DNA of 64,000 bases from Postechiella sp039985655 (lineage in GTDB: Bacteria; Bacteroidota; Bacteroidia; Flavobacteriales; Flavobacteriaceae). The DNA lies in contig JBDWSF010000016.1 in assembly GCA_039985655.1 (NCBI GenBank), positions 124,001 through 188,000 on the forward strand, in the 5' to 3' direction. The stretch's first letter is position 1, and every line of letters starts with the position of its first letter. Below, piece after piece: positions 18,054 through 26,792 of the stretch. The notes beneath the pieces are model-generated. The model had not been told where the DNA came from. It saw nothing but the letters and a program-made list of their open reading frames with translations, and searched no databases. The position numbers and the translations under genes are program-made.

Positions 18054-18491
18054 TTAAGCTAACCAAACACTCCATGGAATTCTTGATAAAAACAATACTA
18101 ACGCAATGCTGTAAAAAATAGCGATTGTTTTTAATTTACCATTTGAAGTCAACTTCTTTTTATGTTTAGAATATCCTATGGTTATTAATGCCACTGCAAT
18201 AATATTTATTAATGGATGTTCTACAAGGTATAAACGCGCTAAAGTATTACCCATAACCCCACCTCCTAATTCGCTCCACAATTCAAACCGTGGTGAAACA
18301 AAATATAGGATCAAACCGATTAATAATTGAATATGTGATACTATTAAAGTGAAAAGAGATATTCTGAAATCTTTTGCACTGTATTCTTTATCTCCAAACG
18401 TTTTAATTAAAGCGTTTACTGTCGCTAAAATTAAGATTATTAAAACTAGATACGCCCAATAAGAGTGTAGCATTTTTATCATATCGCCCAT
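18054..18491 (-). CDS. Small four-span membrane protein
   Basis: The 145-residue protein has four hydrophobic segments (about residues 12-30, 48-66, 90-108 and 122-142). It contains conserved-looking polar positions such as HSYWAYL, SHIQLLIG and EHPLINI. This pattern matches an uncharacterised membrane family common in Bacteroidetes, with histidines placed as in small haem-binding cytochromes, but I cannot confirm haem binding. Starts at Met4 or Met7 (MLHSYW) are also possible. A strong terminator separates it from the endonuclease I gene upstream. Confidence 0.65.
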   Translation of the reverse strand: MGDMIKMLHSYWAYLVLIILILATVNALIKTFGDKEYSAKDFRISLFTLIVSHIQLLIGLILYFVSPRFELWSELGGGVMGNTLARLYLVEHPLINIIAVALITIGYSKHKKKLTSNGKLKTIAIFYSIALVLFLSRIPWSVWLA

Positions 18492-18543
18492 AATAAGTTC
18501 TGTTTAATTTTAAGTTGCACAAATGTAGTAATTTATAGCATAA

Positions 18544-18571
18544 AAAAACCGCTTCGATTGAAGCGGTTTTT
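18544..18571 (-). terminator. Intrinsic terminator after the endonuclease I gene
   Basis: AAAAACCGCTTC pairs perfectly over 12 bases with GAAGCGGTTTTT around a GATT loop. The A-rich left arm gives a U-tract on the minus-strand transcript. It lies 28 bases past the stop codon of the endonuclease I gene. Confidence 0.9.
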
Positions 18572-18599
18572 GAAATTGATATTTAATAATATATATATT

Positions 18600-19958
18600 T
18601 TATTCCCATCTATTTTCAGCAGCATCACCGCCCCAAATTAAGGTAGCTATATACGGATTATCGATAAATGGATTTCTATTCCCTTGTGCAGCATAAATAA
18701 CATTATTACGTTGCTCTTCGAATGCTGATACTGGATCATCAATATTCCATTGTAAAAACATTTCTAAAGTTCCTACTTTACTAATGGTTTCACCATATCT
18801 TATATTTAAATATAAAACCATTCTTGCAACATCTCCTTTCCATTCGTCTCCTGGATACCATGAATTTCCATCTATTAACTGATTAGCACCACTTCCTGTT
18901 GTAAAAGGATAGTTGCTTCTTAAACTGTTAACATCATCAGCACATGATCTTAAATGATGTAAATCTGTAACAGCATCATCTGCACTTAATTTAGATTGCG
19001 GAAAAATATGCTCTGTATTAAATGTTTGTGATGAATATGCATTAGATCCAGAAGTGTATTCTTCCCAATATCTACTTTCACCCGTATACATTAAAGTAAC
19101 ATTATCCGAATTATTAATATCGGCATCGGCATTGTATAAATATAAATGACGTTGCGTATATGTTAAGATAGTCGTGTGACTTATTATTGTAAGGAATTCT
19201 GTTTCACTAAGTGTTAAATCTGAATCTTCAGAAAATATCACACCTTCATAATAGTCTGCCAATTCAGAAGGAATATTAAAATTGATTGCAGTTATGACAG
19301 TTAAAGTTACTGTAGCAGAATCACATGTACTATTAGGTTGATCATCATCACATATACTATAAACAAAACTATCTTCTCCTGTATAGTCTGTTGGAGGTGT
19401 ATAGCTAATTGTGCCATCGGTGTTTAAAACAACAGTACCTTGAGTTGCCGTGTCATCTACAGAAGTTAATACGGCTTCGTCAATAAGAGAATCATTTTCT
19501 AATAAAGTCGTGATTGTTTTTGTTGCATTTTTCAAAGCAATGATATCATCATTTTCTGCTGAAGGACTTCCTTCATCTTCAACGGTTATAGTTACTGTTG
19601 CTGTAGAGCAATCTGCAGGCATATCTTTATCACAAATTGTATAAGTAAACGTATCATCTCCAATAAAATCGTCAAGAGGAGTATATGTATACGTATCGTT
19701 TCTATTATCAACTATAGTCCCACCATTTGTACTAGTTGCATCAAACGCGGTAAGCCTTGCATTATCTAATACAGTATCGTTTGATAATAAATTCTGAATA
19801 ATAACACTGGCATCTTCAATACCAGTAAAATTATCGTTTACTGCTATTGAAATACCATTTTCTTCAATTGGGTCTGGATCTGGAGAATCATCACCGCCTC
19901 CTGAACTACAATTAAGATTTAATACAACCATTAAAAACAATAAAATAAACTTTTTCAT
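18600..19958 (-). CDS. Lipoprotein endonuclease I family nuclease with two Ig/cadherin-like repeats
   Basis: The 452-residue product begins with a lipoprotein signal (Cys17 in LNLNC, then SSGGGDD). Two tandem repeats of about 95 residues follow (about 37-127 and 133-222). Both run from an AxNDxF/D-type start through YTP or SYTPP and TFTYTICD or SFVYSICD to TVT, the cadherin/Ig-like tandem-95 type. The C-terminal 220 residues are an EndA/NucM-type endonuclease I: NTEHIFPQSK with His317, then DLHHLR at 333-338 and Asn residues at 344 and 349 that match the beta-beta-alpha metal site. It should cut DNA or RNA outside the cell while tethered to a membrane. Confidence 0.92.
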   Translation of the reverse strand: MKKFILLFLMVVLNLNCSSGGGDDSPDPDPIEENGISIAVNDNFTGIEDASVIIQNLLSNDTVLDNARLTAFDATSTNGGTIVDNRNDTYTYTPLDDFIGDDTFTYTICDKDMPADCSTATVTITVEDEGSPSAENDDIIALKNATKTITTLLENDSLIDEAVLTSVDDTATQGTVVLNTDGTISYTPPTDYTGEDSFVYSICDDDQPNSTCDSATVTLTVITAINFNIPSELADYYEGVIFSEDSDLTLSETEFLTIISHTTILTYTQRHLYLYNADADINNSDNVTLMYTGESRYWEEYTSGSNAYSSQTFNTEHIFPQSKLSADDAVTDLHHLRSCADDVNSLRSNYPFTTGSGANQLIDGNSWYPGDEWKGDVARMVLYLNIRYGETISKVGTLEMFLQWNIDDPVSAFEEQRNNVIYAAQGNRNPFIDNPYIATLIWGGDAAENRWE

Positions 19959-19979
19959 AACACTAATTTTTAGGAAAAA

Positions 19980-20006
19980 AAACCACCTCGTAAGTAGAGG
20001 TGGTTT
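19980..20006 (-). terminator. Intrinsic terminator of the TonB-receptor/three-repeat-lipoprotein operon
   Basis: AAACCACCTC (19980-19989) pairs with GAGGTGGTTT (19997-20006) around a seven-base loop. The A-run on the plus strand at 19973-19982 gives a U-tract for the minus-strand transcript. It lies between this operon and the endonuclease I gene. Confidence 0.88.
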
Positions 20007-20035
20007 AAATATTTTATAACACTACTTATATCCTA

Positions 20036-21136
20036 TTACTCATTAAGAACCCAAACACCGTCAGTTTTTATAAAACTTGTTTGATAATCATTTTCACCAT
20101 TATCATAAATTACATAGGTTAAAATATATTTTTGACCTTCAGCTGCACTAGGATTTAAATAATCTAAAAAGATTGCTAAAGCATATTGTATTTGAGCATC
20201 TGTCCAATTATAATCAAAATCTCCATAATTACTTAGATTTCCAATTAATCCTGCATATTCTGCACCCGTTAATTGAGAAGCCATATATTCATAATCTGCA
20301 TTTCTTACTAAAGTATATTTAATTGTATTATCTGGAACCCAAGTTGTCCCATCATGACCAAACTGAATTGTTTCTTCTGCTTCGTTTTCGTAAGCAGAAA
20401 AAGTTTCACCATCATAAACATATGCTGCTGTATAACTTTCTGTATCACCTCCACCTATATATAATTCATACATAGATAAAACAATATCTCCTGCACTTAA
20501 AGTATCATACTTATAAACATCTATTAACGCAATAGGAATTTTTATATTAGCTTCATCTTCGCTAGAAAAATTAGGAAACCCTTCTCCCATAGTTAAATAT
20601 TGGTCTTCGGTAAAACCAGTAAATTTAGTCCATTCACCATTTTCATAAGCAAAACCATCGGTTAGAGTACTTGCAGAGCCAGAGTAATAATCGTATTTTA
20701 ATGATACAAAGTCTCCTTCAGTTGGTGTTGGATATGTTGCATCTAAATAATCAAACACATCTCCACCACTACTAAAATTACCGTAAGTATTTCCTGTTAT
20801 AGGTTCATACTCTGCATATTCTAACTCATAAACTACAGCACTGTAAGTGTCAATTGGGTTATACCTCTTAAATGTAACTAAAGCAGATGATGCTTTTCCC
20901 CAAACAGGATATAAATCGAATAATAATTCTGGTATTAACTCTTTAGCTTCATCTACAGAATTAAAATTACCATACGTTTTGTCTAAAGAATCATAATCAT
21001 CATCTGTTAATGTATAAACGACATCTCCAACAATTGCAGTTTGTTGCGCATCTACTTCTGCATTAATATCTTCTAATGGGTCACAAGAAGTGAATACCAT
21101 TGAAAAAACTGTTAATATTAAAAATATTCTTTTCAT
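20036..21136 (-). CDS. Lipoprotein with three internal repeats, partner of the adjacent TonB receptor
   Basis: The 366-residue protein has the lipobox FTSC (Cys18) and an acidic start (DPLEDINAE). I see three related units starting near residues 43, 175 and 275. Each begins with an acidic, Tyr-rich helix (DDDYDSLDKTYGNF, EDQYLTMGEGFPNF, ADYEYMASQLTG). The first two continue with a F-S-S/V-D/E-E-A-N/K-IP segment, and all end in a strand pair with a YVYDG- or VIYDNG-like turn. No named family is recognised. It starts 12 bases after its TonB-receptor gene, so it is likely the surface-exposed binding partner. The ligand is unknown. Confidence 0.72.
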   Translation of the reverse strand: MKRIFLILTVFSMVFTSCDPLEDINAEVDAQQTAIVGDVVYTLTDDDYDSLDKTYGNFNSVDEAKELIPELLFDLYPVWGKASSALVTFKRYNPIDTYSAVVYELEYAEYEPITGNTYGNFSSGGDVFDYLDATYPTPTEGDFVSLKYDYYSGSASTLTDGFAYENGEWTKFTGFTEDQYLTMGEGFPNFSSEDEANIKIPIALIDVYKYDTLSAGDIVLSMYELYIGGGDTESYTAAYVYDGETFSAYENEAEETIQFGHDGTTWVPDNTIKYTLVRNADYEYMASQLTGAEYAGLIGNLSNYGDFDYNWTDAQIQYALAIFLDYLNPSAAEGQKYILTYVIYDNGENDYQTSFIKTDGVWVLNE

Positions 21137-21148
21137 AATTTTTTTATT

Positions 21149-23716
21149 TTAAAATTCAACTTTTAAACCTAAACTGAACGTTCTACCAGTACCATAATAT
21201 ACTCCAGCATTTGTAGAGTTATGAACTGCTACGCCATCTATTAGTTCTGTAGCATCAAAAGCATCAGAAATATATTCAACATCAAAAATATTGTTCATTT
21301 TACCTGATAATGTTGCATCTAAATCACCTATTGAAAAGCCATGTCTAAACCCTAAATCAAACAAATGGTATGCTGGTAATTTCCATGTATCTAATCTATC
21401 TTCACTCCTTGTAATATCTAATTTAGCATATAAATTTCCAGCATAATTATAATCTAAAAAGATAGATGATGTTTCTAATGCTTTATAATTTAGACCTAAC
21501 GCATAAGTAGTTTGTGCTGCATCGGAAACTTTTAACCCATCTGCATTTACAATTACTTCATCTAAAGAATTCCCAGATTGGTCAAAAATTTCAGCACTTA
21601 CGTCGCTTGTCCATTTCCAATCTCCAAGAGAAACCATACCTGTTACTTTAATTTTCTCACTCATTTTGTATACAAAATCAAGTTCGACACCTTGATGCAA
21701 GGCGTCTAAACCAGCAAGATTTGCTTCTAAATACTCTCCTTGATTATCAGGATCGTTTACTCTAGAGGTAACAGATTTGTCTAACCAAGACGTTCTATAA
21801 ACATTAACATTAGCATTAAAATTTCCGCTTCTATATCCGTAACCAATTTCGGCACTAAAAACTTTTTCGTTTAATGCATCTTCATTTAATTCAACAGATT
21901 CTTTATCTAGGAAAACATTTCCTGTTAAAAAAGGTGCTTTAGAAAAATACCCAATGTTTGCAAACACATTGTTTTTATCATCTAAATTGTAGTTTGCACC
22001 ACCTTTAATTCCAAAACCAAGAAAGTTTGCATTATCTGAAACATTACCATTTGGATTTGATGAATCGTCTAAGAAACTTGATCTACCATATCTTGTATTA
22101 GAAATTGAACCAGACAAAAAAGTTGATAATTCATCTTTACTGTATTCTAATTGACTAAAAATACCAGACCTTAACACTCGGCCTTCGTAATCTCTATTAT
22201 AATGATCACCAACCTGTAATGGTTCATTAGCGTTGTTATCATTACTATTAGGGTTTAAATAATATTGTCCCCCTAATAAATCTGTAATTTCATACCAGTG
22301 AGACCCTACATAATATCTTCCGTCTAGACCTACAGATAAAACTAATTCATCTGATAAATCTGTTTTTAAAGTAGATAAAATACCATACCATTTATGGTCG
22401 TTATTTGATGCTGCAAAAACATCTGTTGAACCCAAAGCTCCATTAGCTTTATTTTCTTCAACAATTCTATCAAAATCTATTGGTTGATCTATATCTCCTA
22501 ATCTATAATCGTTATTAGTGAATTTACCTGAACCATCTGTTCTTCTTCCTCCGCCTGTACCATAAGAAGCATAAACGGCTGTTGTTATGAATGTATCATC
22601 TGAAATGTTCCAATCATGATTTAAAGATATTTGTGGTTTATGATAAAAATTAAAAGAAGTGTTTTCTATTTCTCCATTTCTATATCCCCAATCTGGATTA
22701 AATCTTTTACCTCCTTGTTCTGTTGCTCTATTCTGAGCAATAGTTCTCGTATTAAATCTTTGTCCGTGGGTTTGTTGAGCACCAATTACATTAAAAGACA
22801 ATTTATGATTATCATTTATAATTTTAGAAATATTTAAAAAGTAATTTACGCCACTAAACTGAAGTCCATTTACATAACCATCTCCAGAGACTTTGGCTGC
22901 AGAAGCAGTAACTGCAAGTCCGTTTTCCAATAGTCCTGTTGATAAAGTCATACCATATTTTTGATAACCGTCATTTCCTGTTGACATTGATACGTTTCCA
23001 CCTTTCTCAGCATCTGTAGATTTAGAGATAACATTTATTGTACCACCTATAGAAGGCACAGCAACTTTAGAAGCTCCTAAACCTCTTTGAACCTGCATTG
23101 CAGATGTTACATCTGATAAACCAGCCCAGTTAGACCAATATACAGCTCCATTTTCCATATCGTTAACAGGAACCCCGTTAATCATTACAGCAACATTTTC
23201 AGAACTAAAACCTCTTAAATTAATTCTAGAATCACCATAACCACCACCAGTTTTAGTAGCGTATACACCTGGAGTAGATTTTAAAATTTCAGGAAATTCT
23301 TGTGTCCCTAATTTAAGCTCAATATCAGCTGATTTAATTGTTGAAACAGCAACAGGTGTTTTTCTATCAATGGCAAAAGATGTTGCTGATATTACAATTT
23401 CATCTAAACCTACTTGGTTCGATTCGAGTTCAATATTGCCCACATTTGAATCCCCAGAAAAAGTAATCGTTTTTGAAGTGTATCCAACATAAGAAATAAC
23501 AATTTCTCCTGATGAACTTTGAGTTTTTAGAGAAAAGTTACCATCAAAGTCTGTAATAACTCCATTAGTAGTACCCTTTTCAACAACATTAGCTCCTGGC
23601 AAAGGCATATCTATACCGGTTTCCAATACTGTACCCGAGACAGTACTTTGAGCCAAAATAACTGTAGAAAACAAACACACCACAGCTATGAATAAAAAAT
23701 TTGTAATTTTTTTCAT
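21149..23716 (-). CDS. TonB-dependent receptor (SusC-like)
   Basis: The 855-residue outer-membrane receptor has a signal peptide ending near VILAQ (22). A carboxypeptidase-like domain follows (VSGTVLETGIDMPLPGANV, residues 25-100), then the plug with INLRGFSSENVAVMINGVPV and the WSNWAGLSDVTSAMQVQRG segment. The 22-strand barrel ends in GLKVEF. The plug shares its WSNW-G-L/M-DV pattern with the receptor at 13993-16797, so the two are distant paralogues. With the downstream lipoprotein it forms a two-component uptake pair. The substrate is unresolved. Confidence 0.93.
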   Translation of the reverse strand: MKKITNFLFIAVVCLFSTVILAQSTVSGTVLETGIDMPLPGANVVEKGTTNGVITDFDGNFSLKTQSSSGEIVISYVGYTSKTITFSGDSNVGNIELESNQVGLDEIVISATSFAIDRKTPVAVSTIKSADIELKLGTQEFPEILKSTPGVYATKTGGGYGDSRINLRGFSSENVAVMINGVPVNDMENGAVYWSNWAGLSDVTSAMQVQRGLGASKVAVPSIGGTINVISKSTDAEKGGNVSMSTGNDGYQKYGMTLSTGLLENGLAVTASAAKVSGDGYVNGLQFSGVNYFLNISKIINDNHKLSFNVIGAQQTHGQRFNTRTIAQNRATEQGGKRFNPDWGYRNGEIENTSFNFYHKPQISLNHDWNISDDTFITTAVYASYGTGGGRRTDGSGKFTNNDYRLGDIDQPIDFDRIVEENKANGALGSTDVFAASNNDHKWYGILSTLKTDLSDELVLSVGLDGRYYVGSHWYEITDLLGGQYYLNPNSNDNNANEPLQVGDHYNRDYEGRVLRSGIFSQLEYSKDELSTFLSGSISNTRYGRSSFLDDSSNPNGNVSDNANFLGFGIKGGANYNLDDKNNVFANIGYFSKAPFLTGNVFLDKESVELNEDALNEKVFSAEIGYGYRSGNFNANVNVYRTSWLDKSVTSRVNDPDNQGEYLEANLAGLDALHQGVELDFVYKMSEKIKVTGMVSLGDWKWTSDVSAEIFDQSGNSLDEVIVNADGLKVSDAAQTTYALGLNYKALETSSIFLDYNYAGNLYAKLDITRSEDRLDTWKLPAYHLFDLGFRHGFSIGDLDATLSGKMNNIFDVEYISDAFDATELIDGVAVHNSTNAGVYYGTGRTFSLGLKVEF

Positions 23717-23742
23717 AATTAATTATTTGAAATTAGTCAATG

Positions 23743-23750
23743 CAAAAATA
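23743..23750 (-). promoter_or_regulatory. Candidate -7 box for the second TonB-receptor operon
   Basis: The minus strand reads TATTTTTG followed by C, an exact TAnnTTTG match, 26 bases before the ATG at 23716. Confidence 0.42.
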
Positions 23751-23810
23751 CGGATAATAAAGGTTTAAACATTACCAAACTGTTAAAAAAATTAACAGTT
23801 ATTAACATAC

Positions 23811-23847
23811 AAAAAGGCTTCAGCATTAAACATACCGAAGCCCTTTT
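23811..23847 (-). terminator. Intrinsic terminator after pgi
   Basis: GGCTTC (23816-23821) pairs with GAAGCC (23837-23842). The flanking AAAAA and TTTTC extend the stem and supply the U-tract on the minus-strand transcript. It lies 29 bases past the pgi stop codon. Confidence 0.78.
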
Positions 23848-23875
23848 CTTTATTTAGTAATAATTATTTAATGTT

Positions 23876-25495
23876 TTAAGACATTTCCTTATAATAATTC
23901 AACAAATTATGAGTTGAAGAGTCATGTTCATTTACAGAACTGTTGTTAAATTCTTGTAAAATTTTTGATGCTAATTGCTTCCCGAGCTCTACCCCAAATT
24001 GGTCGTAACTAAAAATATTCCATATAATACCTTGTACAAATATCTTATGCTCGTACATCGCTATTAATTTTCCTAAACTTTCTGGTGAAAGCTTATTTAT
24101 AAAAATTGTATTTGTAGGTTTATTTCCTTTAAACACTTTAAACGGAATAATATCTTCTCGTGTACCTTCTGCAACGACTTCAGCTTCAGTTTTTCCATTT
24201 AATAACGCTTCTGTTTGCGCCAAGAAATTAGACATTAGTTTATCTTGATGATCTTGGTTACCGTGTAACGACTTTGTAAATCCAATAAAATCTGCAGGAA
24301 TTAATTTTGTTCCTTGGTGAATTAACTGAAAAAATGCATGTTGCGAGTTCGTTCCAGGCTCTCCCCAAATTAATGTTCCTGTTTCATAACTTATTGGAGC
24401 TCCATTCCTATCTATACTTTTACCATTACTTTCCATAATACCTTGTTGCAAATACGTTGCAAACTGGTTTAAGTATTGAGAATACGGTATTACCGCTTCG
24501 CTTTCTGCTTTAAAAAAGTTATTATACCAAACGCTGATTAAAGCTAAAACGACAGGGATATTATTTTCGAAATCTTCATTTTTAAAATGATCATCCATTT
24601 TGTTAGCACCTTTCAATAAGCTATCAAAATGAGTATATCCTACAGCTAAACTAACCGTTAAACCAACAGCGCTCCATAATGAAAAACGACCACCAACCCA
24701 ATCCCACATCGGGAACACATTGTTTTCATCTATTCCAAAATTCTTTACGCTTTCAAGATTTGTAGATACAGCAACAAAATGCTTAGCAATTGCAGACTCA
24801 TCAGCCGATTTTAAAAACCAAGCTTTAAGTGTATTCGCATTAGACAACGTCTCTTGCGTTGTAAACGTTTTAGACACGACAACAAAAAGTGTTGTTTCTG
24901 GATCTAGTTTTTTAATAACCTCATTAACATGATCGCCATCTACATTACTTACAAAATGGGTTGTTAAATGATTTTTATAATATTGAAGTGAATCTACAAC
25001 CATAGCTGGCCCTAAATCTGACCCTCCAATACCAATATTTACAACATCAGTAAATGCTTTTCCTGTAAACCCTTTTCGTTCTCCATTTACAACTTCGTTA
25101 GTAAATGCTTCAATTTTTTGTTTAGCCTTATAAACTTCTGGCATTACATTTTCACCATCAACCTTAAATATTGCTGATTCTGGCGCACGTAAGGCTGTAT
25201 GTAACACAGCACGTCCTTCGGTTTTGTTTATTATTTCTCCAGAAAATTGACTTTGTATAGCTTCCTTTAACTTTACGTCTTTAGCTAATTCTAATAAATA
25301 GCTTAGTGTTTCTTCAGTAATTCTATTTTTTGAAAAATCTACATAAAAATCATCCCATTTAATGATCATTTTATTTGCTCTATCTGCATCTTCAGCAAAT
25401 AAATCTTTCATATGCACGTCTTTTACAGTTTCAAAATGAGCTTGTAATTTTTTCCAAGACGCTGTTGTCGTAGGGTTTATTGTTGGTAATGCCAT
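23876..25495 (-). CDS. pgi: Glucose-6-phosphate isomerase
   Basis: From the preferred start at 25495 (MALPTINPTTT) the protein has 539 residues, in the family range. The reading frame opens at 25507, but MISF is not typical and would overlap the M23 gene. The sugar-phosphate isomerase motifs are present: VVVSKTFTTQETLSNA, GGRFSLWSAVGL and GEPGTNSQHAFFQLIHQG with the catalytic glutamate and histidine. It interconverts glucose 6-phosphate and fructose 6-phosphate in the cytosol. It is the last gene of a four-gene operon (DUF3108, kynA-type, M23, pgi) and is followed by a terminator. Confidence 0.96.
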   Translation of the reverse strand: MALPTINPTTTASWKKLQAHFETVKDVHMKDLFAEDADRANKMIIKWDDFYVDFSKNRITEETLSYLLELAKDVKLKEAIQSQFSGEIINKTEGRAVLHTALRAPESAIFKVDGENVMPEVYKAKQKIEAFTNEVVNGERKGFTGKAFTDVVNIGIGGSDLGPAMVVDSLQYYKNHLTTHFVSNVDGDHVNEVIKKLDPETTLFVVVSKTFTTQETLSNANTLKAWFLKSADESAIAKHFVAVSTNLESVKNFGIDENNVFPMWDWVGGRFSLWSAVGLTVSLAVGYTHFDSLLKGANKMDDHFKNEDFENNIPVVLALISVWYNNFFKAESEAVIPYSQYLNQFATYLQQGIMESNGKSIDRNGAPISYETGTLIWGEPGTNSQHAFFQLIHQGTKLIPADFIGFTKSLHGNQDHQDKLMSNFLAQTEALLNGKTEAEVVAEGTREDIIPFKVFKGNKPTNTIFINKLSPESLGKLIAMYEHKIFVQGIIWNIFSYDQFGVELGKQLASKILQEFNNSSVNEHDSSTHNLLNYYKEMS

Positions 25496-25499
25496 AAAA

Positions 25500-26792
25500 C
25501 TAATCATTCAGTGTAATTTGATTATTATCTATTGTTTCTTGTAAAATATCTTCTTTAAATTGAACTGCATCCAATTGTTCTTTTATTGGCTTAATAAAAT
25601 CCAAATACTTAGATTTTAAACTATCAGAAATAGGCTCTGCTTCTGGCAATTTCTGTTTAAAAGGATCGACTTGTCTTCCGTTTTTCCAAAAACGATAACA
25701 CACATGTGGCCCACCCGTATTTCCTGTCATTCCTACTTTACCAATAACATCACCCTGTTTTACAAATTGACCAACTTTAACAAGACGCTTGCTCATATGA
25801 AGGTATTGAGTTTCGTAAGTCGCATTATGCCTTATCTTTACATAATTACCATTGCCTCCTGTATAACTCGATTTTGTAACAGTACCATTAGCTGTTGCCA
25901 TAATAGGCGTACCAATCGCCGCCGCAAAATCGGTCCCTTTATGCGGACGAACTTTATACCCGTAAACAGCAATCCGTCTTTTTAAATTATATCTAGACGA
26001 AATTCTTTTAAACTTAACTGGTGCCTTCAAAAAAGCACGACGTAAATTTTTAGCATCTTCAGCAAAATAATCAACAATACCTTTAGTAGAATCTGTTTCA
26101 AATTCAAAAGCATAAAACGGCTCTTTATTATGTTCAAAATAAGCAGCCTTCACTTCATGAACACCTGTATAAATAGTATCCTCTATATACTTATCTGTAT
26201 AAAGCACTTTAAAACGATCTCCTTTTTGAAGTCTTCTAAAATCAATTGTCCACGCATAAATCTCATCTGCCATTTTATGAGCCAAACGCTGACTTAGTCC
26301 TTGTTCTTCTAAAGTTTCAGAAATATTGTTTGTTATAACTCCAGTAGCTGTTTTCTCAATATACTTAATAGGTTTTCGACTAGTATATGCTTGAATAGAA
26401 TCCTGAAAATCTATAACAACATACTCTTCTAAATTAGGTTGGTAAATAAAACATCTCGCAGCTTCAGTTGTATCTTTAGCACATAACAAGGTATAAGGCT
26501 TGCCTACTTGAAGACTTCTTGTAATATCAAAAGTGCTTTTAGCCTTTTCAGCAATATTGAATATCGCAGGATATCCCACGCTATTTCGCTCTAATATCAC
26601 ACCAAAAGTATCTCCACTCCTTATGGTATCTCGCTTCACCAAAAAATCGTTTAACTTAAAACCAAATTCAAAATGTTCTTTCGGTTTAACAATTACGATC
26701 TCTTTTTCTGTTGATATGGGTTGTTTTTCGTCTTCTTTACAACCAATAAAACTTAATACTACGAATAGTGCTATTAAATATTTCGTCCCCAA
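25500..26792 (-). CDS. M23 family metallopeptidase, lipoprotein-like, with altered HxH motif
   Basis: The 430-residue product has a lipoprotein signal (FIGC, Cys18). A helical, LysM-like middle follows, and the C-terminal LytM/M23 domain spans about residues 275-385. Zinc-site residues His284 and Asp288 (HKGTD) and the catalytic His332 (YLHMSK) are present. The final motif reads PHVCYRF (His363, Cys365) where the family has HxH, so a zinc-ligand histidine is replaced by cysteine. Cysteine can bind zinc, so the enzyme may still cleave peptidoglycan cross-links; a non-catalytic regulatory role is the alternative. Its start overlaps the upstream tryptophan dioxygenase gene by 19 bases. Confidence 0.87.
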   Translation of the reverse strand: MGTKYLIALFVVLSFIGCKEDEKQPISTEKEIVIVKPKEHFEFGFKLNDFLVKRDTIRSGDTFGVILERNSVGYPAIFNIAEKAKSTFDITRSLQVGKPYTLLCAKDTTEAARCFIYQPNLEEYVVIDFQDSIQAYTSRKPIKYIEKTATGVITNNISETLEEQGLSQRLAHKMADEIYAWTIDFRRLQKGDRFKVLYTDKYIEDTIYTGVHEVKAAYFEHNKEPFYAFEFETDSTKGIVDYFAEDAKNLRRAFLKAPVKFKRISSRYNLKRRIAVYGYKVRPHKGTDFAAAIGTPIMATANGTVTKSSYTGGNGNYVKIRHNATYETQYLHMSKRLVKVGQFVKQGDVIGKVGMTGNTGGPHVCYRFWKNGRQVDPFKQKLPEAEPISDSLKSKYLDFIKPIKEQLDAVQFKEDILQETIDNNQITLND

